In this document: positions 8,545-17,900 of the stretch, piece after piece
Position numbering within the stretch: position 1 is the first letter of the stretch
Layout: each line of letters opens with the position of its first letter
NCBI GenBank assembly: GCA_004292515.1
Contig: RDXB01000080.1
Coordinates: 1 to 44,066, forward strand
Length of the DNA: 44,066 nucleotides
Direction of reading: 5' to 3'
Source of the DNA: Oscillatoriales cyanobacterium
Lineage (GTDB): Bacteria > Cyanobacteriota > Cyanobacteriia > CACIAM-69d
Program-made: the position numbers and the translations under genes
The notes under the pieces: model-generated
What the model was told of the DNA's origin: nothing
What the model saw: the letters and a program-made list of their open reading frames with translations, nothing else
Database searches by the model: none

Positions 8545-8564
8545 CAAGGGGCTTAAGCCCCTTG
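8545..8564. repeat. Palindrome CAAGGGGCTTAAGCCCCTTG (family A, copy 1)
   Basis: A perfect 20-bp palindrome 28 bases after the clpP3 stop. The preceding bases (GATCACCACTTCGATCACGGTAG) weakly match the left arm of the fuller family A elements at 9.6 and 21.7 kb. No matching right arm is present, so this looks like a half element. It could act as a two-way terminator-like hairpin. Confidence 0.75.
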
Positions 8565-8571
8565 CTCCATC

Positions 8572-8649
8572 ACAGTCTTGACCTATTACAGTCTTGACCT
8601 ATTACAGTCTTGACCTATCACAGTCTTGACCTATCACACCTGACCTATC
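8572..8649. repeat. 16-bp tandem repeat ACAGTCTTGACCTATT
   Basis: Four units (8572-8587, 8588-8603, 8604-8619, 8620-8635) differ only in the last base (T,T,C,C). A shortened fifth follows, and another ACAGTC starts at about 8650. There are no spacers, so it is not a CRISPR. It lies in the gap between clpP3 and the J-domain gene, directly after family A copy 1. Confidence 0.9.
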
Positions 8650-8802
8650 ACAGTCGGGTTCAGCACGGGGCGATCGATTCGAGAGCGAGTCGATCGCCCC
8701 TAATTTTTGACTTCTAACCTACTGGAATCATGGCAATCGGGTTCGATCGGTTATTTTTGAAGGGGTTTGGGGCGATCGCCGCGATGTAGGTGAGGAAATG
8801 AG

Positions 8803-9573
8803 GTGGCTATGGCCTTGATGGTGCGCGATTGCTATCGGTTGTTGGAATTGTCGCCGGGTGCTTCGGTGGCGGACATCAAACGGGCTTACCGGCGGTTGGC
8901 CCGGCGCTATCATCCCGACTCGGGCCATCGATCGGCTTCGGCGGACAAATTTGCAGCGGTGTCCCAGGCCTATCAAATGCTGCTGGAGCGGGCAGGACGA
9001 TCGACCAGCGTTTCGTCCACCATGCCCCGCCGATCGCCACCGCCCGCCCCGACTCCCCCGCCCACCGATCGCACCCCGGCCCCACCGCGATCGCCCCAGG
9101 CCACCACTCCCAAGGCCACCACTCCCCACACCACCACCCCACCGCGATCGCCCCAGGCCGCCGCCCCACCACCTCACCGCGAACCGACAGCGGCCCCAGC
9201 CCCGGAGCCACCCCGCCAGCCCCGGCGATCGCCCCAGCCGCCCAGGGTGCAAATCAATCCCCACCTATCGAAATTTGAGCAAGAACTGAAGGAACAGGCT
9301 TACCAACGCTTGCAGGGATTATTCCAAGCCCAGCGGTTCCCCAGTGCGATCGCCCTGGCCGAGGGCTTGGCCCAGCGGCTCGATCAAGATCAGGAGGTGC
9401 GCCAATGGCTGGCGATCGCCTACCACCGTTGGGGCCGGGAGCTAGTCGATCGCAACCAGGGCGATCGGGCCGAGATTTTCCTAAAAAAAGCCCTCAACAC
9501 CGACCCGCGCAACCGCCAACTGTGGGTAATGGTCGATCACGAGTTGCAGCGGTTGAGTTGGCGATCGAGCTGA
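8803..9573 (+). CDS. J-domain protein with Pro-rich linker and TPR-like C-terminus
   Basis: A 256-residue protein, probably a DnaK co-chaperone. The N-terminal J-domain (about 9-65) shows CYRLLELSPGASVADIKRAY, the essential HPD in RYHPDSG and QAYQMLLE. A linker (about 70-150) is almost wholly Pro, Ala, Thr and Arg and is encoded by repeated HIP1-containing DNA. The C-terminal part (about 155-256) is helical with TPR-like pairs (QRFPSAIALAEGLAQRL, NQGDRAEIFLKKALNTDPRN). There is no zinc-finger or DnaJ C-terminal domain, so it is a class C-type J protein whose TPR part may choose the client. The start is GTG at 8803 or ATG at 8809; both have usable AGG-type sites. The stop codon is the first three bases of a family A repeat. 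Confidence 0.85.
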   Translation: MAMALMVRDCYRLLELSPGASVADIKRAYRRLARRYHPDSGHRSASADKFAAVSQAYQMLLERAGRSTSVSSTMPRRSPPPAPTPPPTDRTPAPPRSPQATTPKATTPHTTTPPRSPQAAAPPPHREPTAAPAPEPPRQPRRSPQPPRVQINPHLSKFEQELKEQAYQRLQGLFQAQRFPSAIALAEGLAQRLDQDQEVRQWLAIAYHRWGRELVDRNQGDRAEIFLKKALNTDPRNRQLWVMVDHELQRLSWRSS

Positions 9574-9708
9574 GGGTCTGTCGTCATTTCGCCTAAACCC
9601 CTGATTCCACCGCTACGAAATCGTGGGTAGCAAGGAGCTTAGGGTCTGTCGTCATTTCGCCTAAACCCCTGATTCCACCGCTACGAAATCGTGGGTAGCA
9701 AGGAGCTT
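9573..9708. repeat. Perfect 68-bp tandem duplication
   Basis: AGGGTCTGTCGTCATTTCGC begins at 9573 and again at 9641. The two 68-base units (9573-9640 and 9641-9708) are identical as read. The unit is the left arm of the family A element. The junction falls exactly at the middle of its central palindrome, GGAGCTT|AAGCCCC, and only the second copy is completed to a full palindrome. Complete identity suggests a recent event. Confidence 0.92.
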
Positions 9709-9781
9709 AAGCCCCTTGTTGCGACCATTGGGGCACGGAAAACCAACCTTTCAACTTGACCTCAGGACATGGCGACACCCC
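9574..9781 (+). mobile_element. MITE-like family A element (copy 2, with duplicated left arm)
   Basis: This copy has both ends. The left end reads GGGTCTGTCGTCATTTCGCC, the centre is CAAGGAGCTTAAGCCCCTTG (9699-9718), the right arm has CCATTGGGGCACGGAAAACC, and the right end near 9768-9781 (GGACATGGCGACACCCC) is a weak inverted match to the left end. Arms and centre are shared with the copies at 17.2, 21.7 and 35.0 kb. Without the duplication it would be about 140 bp. It has no coding capacity and inserts directly after the stop of the J-domain gene. The name MITE is an inference; no target duplication is clear. Confidence 0.6.
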
Positions 9782-9831
9782 CTAGGGGCCAAAAAATCTT
9801 AATCAGGCTTCATCGTTGGGCGATCGGCAAA

Positions 9832-9857
9832 CTTTTATGATGGGGCAATCATAAAAG
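9832..9857 (+). promoter_or_regulatory. Perfect 10-bp inverted repeat in the aminotransferase leader
   Basis: CTTTTATGAT (9832-9841) and ATCATAAAAG (9848-9857) are perfect complements around GGGGCA. The pair ends 19 bases before the ATG at 9877 and is followed by ACCTGTTTTTTAG. It is AT-rich, so it could be an operator; TATGAT could serve as a -10. The U-run after the stem would also suit an attenuator hairpin. No known consensus (NtcA or LexA type) is matched. Confidence 0.5.
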
Positions 9858-9876
9858 ACCTGTTTTTTAGAGCCTG

Positions 9877-11043
9877 ATGATTGCCACCATTCCCAACCCC
9901 ACTGCCGCTGCACCCACCATCAGCGATCGCCACCGCCTACAAACCAGCCAACTGAACGTGCCGCCGCGCCTATTGCTCGGCCCCGGCCCGTCCAATGCCC
10001 ACCCGCGCGTGTTACAGGCGATCGGGATGCGGCAAGTGGGCCACCTCGACCCCCGCTTCATCGAGCTGATGAACGAGGTGCAAGAGCTGCTGCGCTACAC
10101 CTGGCAAACGGACAACGCCCTGACCATTCCGGTCAGCGGCACGGGCAGCGCCGCCATGGAAGCCACCCTGGCCAACTTGGTGGAACCGGGCAACAGGGTA
10201 TTGGTGGGGGTGAATGGTTATTTCGGCCATCGGATGAGCGACATGGCCAGCCGCTACGGTGCGGAGGTGCGACAAATTCACCGGCCCTGGGGTGAGGCCT
10301 TTTCGCTGCCGGAGTTGCGGGCTGCGTTGGAAGCCCACCGGCCAGCGATCCTGGGCTTGGTTCATGCGGAAACCTCCACGGGCGCGCGCCAACCCCTCGA
10401 AGGTGTGAGTGATCTCTGCCGGGAATTTGACTGCCTGCTGTTGGTGGATACGGTCACCAGCTTGAGCGGTGTGCCGTTGTTTTTAGATGCTTGGGGCGTG
10501 GATGCGGCCTACAGTGGCAGCCAAAAGTGCCTGAGTTGCCCGCCGGGGATTTCGCCCTTTACCCTGGGCGATCGCGCCTTGGCCAAGCTGCAAGCCCGCA
10601 AAACGCCCGTGGCCAACTGGTATCTCGATATGGCACTCGTGGGCAAATATTGGGGGAGCGATCGCACCTACCACCACACCGCCCCGATCAACATGAACTA
10701 CGCCCTGCGGGAGGCCCTGCGCCTGGTGGCCGAAGAGGGGCTGGCAGCCCGCTGGCAACGCCATGCCGACAATGCACGGCTGCTGTGGGATGGGCTGGCG
10801 GCTATGGGATTGAGCTGTCAGGTGGCTGAAGCAATCCGCCTGCCCTCTTTGACCACGGTTTGCGTGCCCGAGGGCGTGGATGCCAAGGCTGTGGCCCGGC
10901 GTTTGCTGGAGGACTACAACATCGAAATTGGTGGCGGCTTGGGTGAGCTGGCCGGCAAGGTTTGGCGGGTGGGGCTGATGGGCTTCAACAGCCGCCCGGA
11001 AACGGTGCTGACCCTGCTGAAGGCGCTGGAGCAGGTGTTGTAA
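9877..11043 (+). CDS. Alanine-glyoxylate / serine-glyoxylate aminotransferase family enzyme
   Basis: A 388-residue PLP enzyme of aminotransferase class V. Marks are LLLGPGPSNAHPRVLQAIG (about 32-50), the cofactor-binding SGTGSAAMEA, the Asp in LLLVDTVTSLSG, and the Schiff-base lysine in SGSQKCLSCPPG (about residue 216). The family transfers an amino group from alanine or serine to glyoxylate. In cyanobacteria this step makes glycine in photorespiratory 2-phosphoglycolate salvage in the cytosol. Older annotations call it the small subunit of soluble hydrogenase. The length is normal and the start at 9877 lies just after a hairpin leader. No ribosome binding site is strong. The exact donor cannot be read from sequence. 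Confidence 0.88.
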   Translation: MIATIPNPTAAAPTISDRHRLQTSQLNVPPRLLLGPGPSNAHPRVLQAIGMRQVGHLDPRFIELMNEVQELLRYTWQTDNALTIPVSGTGSAAMEATLANLVEPGNRVLVGVNGYFGHRMSDMASRYGAEVRQIHRPWGEAFSLPELRAALEAHRPAILGLVHAETSTGARQPLEGVSDLCREFDCLLLVDTVTSLSGVPLFLDAWGVDAAYSGSQKCLSCPPGISPFTLGDRALAKLQARKTPVANWYLDMALVGKYWGSDRTYHHTAPINMNYALREALRLVAEEGLAARWQRHADNARLLWDGLAAMGLSCQVAEAIRLPSLTTVCVPEGVDAKAVARRLLEDYNIEIGGGLGELAGKVWRVGLMGFNSRPETVLTLLKALEQVL

Positions 11044-11079
11044 GACAGCTTTGCCAACCCAGAGGGCCGATGCAGGTGC

Positions 11080-11192
11080 GATCGTTCCCACGTTTTGACC
11101 CGTTTTGATCGTTCCCGCGTTGAACGTGGGAACGCATCCCTAGACGCTCTGCGTCTTGCCCCCACAACTCAGAAGGACACAGAGCGTCAGAG
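11080..11192. repeat. Family B palindromic repeat, copy 1
   Basis: It contains GTTCCCGCGTTGAACGTGGGAAC (about 11110-11132), an almost perfect hairpin, then AGACGCTCTGCGTCTTGCCC, CACAACTCAGAAGGACACAG and AGCGTC. The reverse complement of the whole block matches 17116-17215: the words CTGAGTTGTGGGGGCA, AGAGNGTC and TTCCCACGTT occur in the same order. It lies between the convergent aminotransferase and FIST genes. Confidence 0.7.
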
Positions 11193-11284
11193 CCAACATG
11201 CCCACGTAGAGCCTGAGGACATGAGACGGGGACGGGGACGGGGGGAGATCCTCGATCAATGGCAGAGATCAATGGCAGAGCAAA

Positions 11285-12571
11285 TCAACCATCACTCACG
11301 TTAATCACACTGCTCGAATCAGGCTGCTCGGGGCGGAACAGGGCAAACACAGACGTGTAGCCGTGGATGAACGTGTTTCCACCCACGGGGCCCACCTCGC
11401 CATTGCAGAAAAAGCCCGCGATCGGGAGGGGGCCCAAATAGCGCTGGAGCAAGTGGGAATCAAAGTTGGCTTTGCTGTATAACCCCTGACCACGCCCCAC
11501 ACAGGCAAACATCAAGACTCCCACGGGCGCAGGGCGATCGGGCGGACAATCGCGCACATAACGTTCGAGGACAGCTTGCAGGTCTTCGGCGGAGGTGGTC
11601 GCATCGCGCAGGTGAAACTGAATCCGCTGGCCTGGCCGAATCCGATCGCCGATCGCGATCGCTCCGCCATTGGGATCTACGCCCAACAGGTTGCGGATCA
11701 AAAAATCCCCCGGCTCGAGGGTCTGGCGAAATTCATCGCGCGCCAAGCCCACAAACAGCGAATATTGCGCCAACTCGCGATCTTTGTCGTCAAGGCGATC
11801 AATCAGTTGGCGTAGGGCCTTGAGGGGCGACTGGGCCCCATCGCGATCGGCGATCGGATCGGCCTGATTCTGGGCCGCCACCTTCAAGACAATGTTGCGC
11901 TCGCATTCTGTCACCCAAAATGGTGTACCGATCGGGCGGCAACCTTGGGCCACAATCGGCTCGATGCGCACATTGCCGGTCAAGGCCACTCCCACCGCCC
12001 CCGATCGATAGGCGCGAAAACTGACAAATAATTGCTTGGCATCACGCAAAGAGTCGCCACTGGCCAAGCCGCCCACCGTGATCGAACCCGGATAGGCATA
12101 GTCCAGCCCTTGCAGCAGGTCATTCATTTGCACCAACCCGGGATCCGCCAACACGATAAAGTTGGGGCGATCGGCCGCCTCCACCCCAATCAAATCAACC
12201 CAGGCTTGGGGTGACCCATCCAAGTCCGGTAAGCTTTCGCGTTCCAAATGAAAGGTACGCAGGTTCACCCCCGGCAACCGCGCTGCCATCACCGACAGGG
12301 CCGGATCATCTTCAACTTCCAGGACGAGATCGGTTGCCGTCCCGATCGTGCCGCTGCCGCCACAACCCAACATCACTTTGGCCGGCAGTCGATCGCGCAG
12401 CAAGGGCATCAATCGCGAATATTCGCTACTGAATGCGGACGAAATAAACACCAGCAACAAATCTGGCGAGTTACCCAACGCACTAGTAATGTGCTGGCTA
12501 ATTTCATCAACCGCTAACTCCAGGGAGGGTTGCGTTGAAATCGCACTGACCCACTGCATCGTCTCGCTCAT
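11285..12571 (-). CDS. FIST N/FIST C domain sensory protein
   Basis: A 428-residue protein made only of the FIST module. FIST_N covers about 30-220 with KVMLGCGGSGTIG and SITVGGLASG. FIST_C covers about 225-400 with CRPIGTPFWVTECERN, GDFLIRNLLGVDPNGG and the terminal GFFCNGEVGPVGGNTFIHGY. FIST domains are thought to bind small ligands such as amino acids and normally sit in signalling proteins. Here no output domain is fused and none is next door. The ATG at 12571 is chosen: AGGA lies about 10 bases upstream, while an earlier TTG (12592) has no site. It is soluble with no signal peptide. Ligand and partner are unknown. Confidence 0.85.
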   Translation of the reverse strand: MSETMQWVSAISTQPSLELAVDEISQHITSALGNSPDLLLVFISSAFSSEYSRLMPLLRDRLPAKVMLGCGGSGTIGTATDLVLEVEDDPALSVMAARLPGVNLRTFHLERESLPDLDGSPQAWVDLIGVEAADRPNFIVLADPGLVQMNDLLQGLDYAYPGSITVGGLASGDSLRDAKQLFVSFRAYRSGAVGVALTGNVRIEPIVAQGCRPIGTPFWVTECERNIVLKVAAQNQADPIADRDGAQSPLKALRQLIDRLDDKDRELAQYSLFVGLARDEFRQTLEPGDFLIRNLLGVDPNGGAIAIGDRIRPGQRIQFHLRDATTSAEDLQAVLERYVRDCPPDRPAPVGVLMFACVGRGQGLYSKANFDSHLLQRYLGPLPIAGFFCNGEVGPVGGNTFIHGYTSVFALFRPEQPDSSSVINVSDG

Positions 12572-12658
12572 GGTTAGTCTTCCTGCGCGCAAGGGGCGAT
12601 CACTCAGATCGCAATCCTAACTCGTTAACCCCATAGGACTGACGCAAAATCCGAATTG

Positions 12659-12762
12659 CCCTCATCTCCCAACCCCTTCTTCCAAGCTGGGAGAAGGGGA
12701 GCCAGCCTGATGCCAGTTGCCCTCGGCCTTTTTGGAAGGGGGGCTAAGGGTGAGGGGTTGGG
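12659..12762. repeat. Inverted-repeat element with CCCAACCCC / GGGGTTGGG ends
   Basis: CCCAACCCC at 12668-12676 is complementary to GGGGTTGGG at 12754-12762. Inside, CCCCTTCTTCC (12673-12683) pairs with GGGAGAAGGGG (12689-12699). This type of imperfect double hairpin is common between bacterial genes. It fills most of the gap between the start of the FIST gene and the 3' end of chlN, so it may end the chl transcript. Only one copy is seen in the window. Confidence 0.55.
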
Positions 12763-12880
12763 CCAGTCCTGCGTAGGTTCTGACCTATTCAGGTATCGTC
12801 CTGGCACGGAACTATCGCAGCACCCTTGCTTATGTTGGACAAACCATGGGCGATCGCCCCTTGTTGTGTTCGGCAGTGGC

Positions 12881-14913
<2,033 letters not shown>

Positions 14914-15004
14914 AGCAGGGGAAATCGGTGGCTTTGTGGAGATATCAAACCTCGATCGAGCCTACCCGATCAGCCCTACCATTCCCGACCCCGAATTGCG
15001 GAGA

Positions 15005-15024
15005 CAAGGGGCTTAAGCCCCTTG
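15005..15024. repeat. Palindrome CAAGGGGCTTAAGCCCCTTG (family A, copy 3)
   Basis: A perfect 20-bp palindrome (22 bp with the flanking A and T) placed 19 bases after the chlL stop, inside the presumed chl operon. The flanking arms are only weakly like the fuller copies. A hairpin here could lower read-through from chlL into the DUF5331 gene and chlN. Confidence 0.75.
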
Positions 15025-15043
15025 TCTGGACTCGGATTTCGCC

Positions 15044-15904
15044 CTAAACCATCATCAGATCGGGTTCCGGTTCCGCCACCTTCGCCTGGGGCGGGTTTAG
15101 ATAGAAGTCCGACAGCAACGAGAACAACTCCCGATCGGGCGCACCGTTGGGCACCACGCCCTCCGGCAAGGCCAACAGTTGATCCGCAATATTCAGGTAA
15201 TAGTCGCAAACCGGCAGCAGCGACGGATCAGACTCCGCCATTTCAAACAGCGTCTTGCCCTTCACCCGCGACACGCGAATATCTTCAATCAGCGGCAAAA
15301 TCTCCAACACCGGCATCGGCACAGCGCTGATGTACTTGTCGATCAAGTCGCGCTTCGAGGTGCGATTGCCAATCAAGCCCGCCAACCGCAACTTGTGCGT
15401 CCGCGCCTTTTCACGCACCGAAGCCGCAATTCGATTGGCGGCAAACAACGCATCGAAGCCATTGTCCGTGACGATTACGCAGTAGTCGGCATAGTTCAAG
15501 GGAGCCGCAAAGCCGCCGCAAACCACATCGCCCAACACGTCAAACAAGATCACGTCGTATTCATCAAAGGCGTTCAGCTCCCGCAGCAGCTTCACCGTTT
15601 CGCCCACCACATAGCCCCCGCAACCCGCACCGGCCGGCGGCCCACCCGCCTCGACGCAATGCACGCCGCCATAGCCCTTGTGGATCACGTCATCGGGCCA
15701 CACATCTTCGTAGTGGTAGCTCTTGGCTTGCAGGGTGTCGATGATCGTGGGAATCAAATAACCCGTGAGGGTAAAGGTGCTGTCGTGCTTGGGGTCGCAG
15801 CCAATTTGCAGCACTTTTTTGCCACGGCGGGCCAGGGCGACGGAGATGTTGCAACTGGTGGTGGATTTGCCGATGCCACCTTTGCCATACACTGCGAGTT
15901 TCAC
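15044..15904 (-). CDS. chlL: ChlL, iron-sulfur ATP-binding subunit of DPOR
   Basis: A 286-residue NifH-like ATPase that passes electrons from ferredoxin to ChlN/ChlB in light-independent chlorophyll synthesis. The P-loop is GKGGIGKST (about 8-16). The 4Fe-4S cysteines are Cys95 ([12 protein letters not shown]) and Cys129 (GDVVCGGF). GCDPKHDST and DVLGDV are the switch regions. The start is a GTG at 15904 giving [10 protein letters not shown], exactly the family start, with AGAGGA eight bases upstream. The longer open frame to 16003 is not family-like. The last residues ([10 protein letters not shown]) are a short variable tail. DPOR is oxygen-sensitive and is used in the dark. Confidence 0.97.
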   Translation of the reverse strand: MKLAVYGKGGIGKSTTSCNISVALARRGKKVLQIGCDPKHDSTFTLTGYLIPTIIDTLQAKSYHYEDVWPDDVIHKGYGGVHCVEAGGPPAGAGCGGYVVGETVKLLRELNAFDEYDVILFDVLGDVVCGGFAAPLNYADYCVIVTDNGFDALFAANRIAASVREKARTHKLRLAGLIGNRTSKRDLIDKYISAVPMPVLEILPLIEDIRVSRVKGKTLFEMAESDPSLLPVCDYYLNIADQLLALPEGVVPNGAPDRELFSLLSDFYLNPPQAKVAEPEPDLMMV

Positions 15905-16612
15905 GCGGGAGTCCTCTTTTGGATCGAGAAGGGCGGGCGGGTCGATCGGGGCGCGGGGCCGAGGCGATCGACGGGGAAAATTAAGCCCAAAAATCAAGCT
16001 CAAAAATCAAGCTGAATGATCGGAATCTCAAACCGAACAGCGATTCATCAAAATCTGAGTTGGATCGGTGGGCAGCCCTGGGGCGATCGCAATGGGCTAC
16101 CCCACCGATGGCATTATCGAAAGATTTTTCGACAACGCAAAGACCCACTCATTTTGCTTGGTTGAGCAGTGATTCGTTGGAAACTGCTGGAAAACTTCAG
16201 GTTTCAATAATTCTCAGCCAAAGTTTCAGAGTTGTTTTTTTGAGCGCTTAGTCAACTTTAGGATCTAAAATTTAGATAAATAAGAACAAAACCCAAATAG
16301 TGGATTCACTGGATATTTGAAGGTGCGGTGGTGGGTCGATCGCCCCGATCGCCCGATCGGCAGCGGATGAGCCAAAATTGCGACCCGTTTGTTAAGAATT
16401 CGATCAATCCCGCTGATCAACATTGGCGGCAGACCGGGGCGATCGCCCGTTGTCGATCATTTCCAACCCGCTTTTTGAGGGTTTATGGCAAATTGGTGGC
16501 AGTCTGCGCGAGTCTTGGCTTCTGCTGACCGTGGGGTGGCCAGATAGCCTGGGTCAGTGCAGTGGGGTTGAGTGCGGTTGATTAATGATGTTGTTGCCGA
16601 AGGTTGCCTGCT
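15905..16612. other. 708-base gap upstream of chlL
   Basis: A long gap between the divergent chlL and the gene at 16613. It is more AT-rich than its surroundings, especially about 16170-16320 (ATCTAAAATTTAGATAAATAAG, written here in part: TCTAAAATTTAGA is a short palindrome). Near 15985 CAAAAATCAAGCT occurs twice. It should carry the promoter and a long leader for chlL. I see no conserved RNA, tRNA or coding frame. Confidence 0.4.
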
Positions 16613-17074
16613 ATGTCGTTTGAGGTGTTGTTGATCGTTATTTTGGCGTTGATTTTTCTGTTTCAGTGGCTGGATATGCTGGATCGCGATCGCAAAAAAG
16701 TTCGCGAAGCAGAGGCCAAAAAGGCAGCTGATAAGCAGCTCCGTGACTCGTTAGACGATTTGCTCAAGCAGCTAAATGATGATCCAGAAAATCTTGACCT
16801 ATATAAGAAGATCCTGGGATCAATGAACTTGCAGGAAGACTCTAAGGAAGGCGGAAAAGAAGTCAAGGCTTCGCAGAAAACGAGTACCGCCTATCAAATG
16901 ATCCTCAGGATGCTAGCAGCGAATCCTAGGAATACCACCTTCAGATACTTAGCTCTCGAGGCTGGTCGATGCAATTGCCGAAAGAAATTCGATGGAGCGG
17001 TTCCTCCAGAGGAAGAGCAAGCCATTATGAACGACATCACAACACGCGCAGGTGTTGGCCCTACATTCCAATGA
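16613..17074 (+). CDS. Membrane-anchored protein of unknown function
   Basis: About 153 residues from ATG at 16613 (an earlier TTG at 16604 is less likely). An N-terminal hydrophobic helix (FEVLLIVILALIFLFQW, about 3-19) is followed by a strongly charged helical stretch (DRDRKKVREAEAKKAADKQL). A globular part then contains LNDDPENLDLYKKILGSMN and MILRMLAANPRNTTFRYLAL, whose spacing is TPR-like. A CNCRKKF near the end gives two close cysteines. The likely topology is one N-terminal anchor with a cytoplasmic domain. Its codon use is richer in A/T-ending codons than its neighbours. It stands alone and I do not recognise the family. Confidence 0.6.
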   Translation: MSFEVLLIVILALIFLFQWLDMLDRDRKKVREAEAKKAADKQLRDSLDDLLKQLNDDPENLDLYKKILGSMNLQEDSKEGGKEVKASQKTSTAYQMILRMLAANPRNTTFRYLALEAGRCNCRKKFDGAVPPEEEQAIMNDITTRAGVGPTFQ

Positions 17075-17115
17075 TCCTACGGTTCTAGTTCCTTATCCCA
17101 TCGTCCCCATGCGTT

Positions 17116-17238
17116 GCGTGGGAATGTTTTTTGACACTCTGCGTCCTGCTGAGTTGTGGGGGCACGATCCAGAGTGTCGAGGAATGCTTTCCCACGTTGA
17201 ACGTGGGAACGACCGCCATGATCGAACGTGGGAACGAT
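17116..17238. repeat. Family B palindromic repeat, copy 2
   Basis: The inverted counterpart of 11080-11192: GACACTCTGCGTCCTGCTGA, GTTGTGGGGGCACGATCC, AGAGTGTCGAGGAATGCT, then the hairpin TTCCCACGTTGAACGTGGGAA (about 17189-17209, perfect stem, written here as TTCCCACGTT/AACGTGGGAA). A second GAACGTGGGAACGA follows at about 17224. It follows the unknown gene ending at 17074 and runs directly into a family A element. Confidence 0.7.
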
Positions 17239-17240
17239 CT

Positions 17241-17320
17241 ATTTTCTTGGCCCCAATCGTCGTAACAAGGGGCTTAAGCCCCTTGTTACCCAACGATTTG
17301 CTCACGATGGCATCAGAGTT
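17241..17320 (-). repeat. Family A element, copy 4 (truncated by family B)
   Basis: The centre is CAAGGGGCTTAAGCCCCTTG at 17266-17285. Read on the minus strand, the left arm (CTGATGCCATCGTGAGCAAA, then TCGTTGGGTAA) and the start of the right arm (TTACGACGATTGGGGCCAAG) match the copies at 9.6 and 21.7 kb. The right arm stops at GAAAA where the family B repeat begins. Confidence 0.65.
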
Positions 17321-17406
17321 TCGGGCAGTTTAACGACAAGTTCTGATGCTTAAGTTTTGAATTTCAGCTTTCAATATTCTTAAAGATTGAGAATCAAAGT
17401 TTAGGA

Positions 17407-17889
17407 ATGCTAGACCCCCAGACTCCCCTGCTATCCCCCAAGGTCAACCCGGCCAAGGCTACTTTGTCAGTTTTGTCAGTAGCTGCCCTGTCCTGTTTGC
17501 TGACCAGTTGCGCCCAAAGCAAGGCCGCCCAGTGCAAACAACTGGTGAACATTGCCAGCGTCGCCAACGAAACGGCCCGCGAAGCCGCCACGGGCAAACC
17601 CGACGCGATGCGCCGCGCGGCTGAGTCGTTTGATCGCGCCGCCAATGACCTCAACAAGCTTGCTCTGGCAGACAGCGACCTGAAGCAACATGGCTCGCGC
17701 CTGGCCGACATCTACGCCGACACCAGCCACAGCACCCGCGATTTTCTCAACGCCATTCAGCAAAAGGATCGCAACCTGGCTGAAATTGCAGTGCAATCCC
17801 TGGAGCAATCGGCCAATAGCGAACGGAGCCTGATTCAAGACATTAATCGCACCTGCCAGGTCTCGGAATCGGCGGCCAGCAAACCTTAG
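17407..17889 (+). CDS. Putative lipoprotein, helical, unknown function
   Basis: A 160-residue protein with a lipoprotein signal: a hydrophobic stretch LSVLSVAALSCLLTSC ending in a lipobox LTSC, so Cys35 should be lipidated. The mature part is almost all helix (ANETAREAATGKPDAMRRAA, then SFDRAANDLNKLALAD) with two further cysteines, one near the start (AAQCKQL) and one near the end (NRTCQVS), which could form a disulfide. The ATG at 17407 is taken as start although AGGA abuts it. It converges with the TetR gene with only 11 bases between. A periplasmic, membrane-tethered role is inferred; no function is known. Confidence 0.7.
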   Translation: MLDPQTPLLSPKVNPAKATLSVLSVAALSCLLTSCAQSKAAQCKQLVNIASVANETAREAATGKPDAMRRAAESFDRAANDLNKLALADSDLKQHGSRLADIYADTSHSTRDFLNAIQQKDRNLAEIAVQSLEQSANSERSLIQDINRTCQVSESAASKP

Positions 17890-17900
17890 GCGATCGCGGG

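Noticed and set aside
8572-8649. Possible CRISPR array
   Set aside because: The 16-bp units abut with no spacers, and no cas genes are present; it is a plain tandem repeat.
15179-16015. 278-residue plus-strand frame
   Set aside because: It is the mirror of chlL, with His/Arg-rich content typical of antisense reading.
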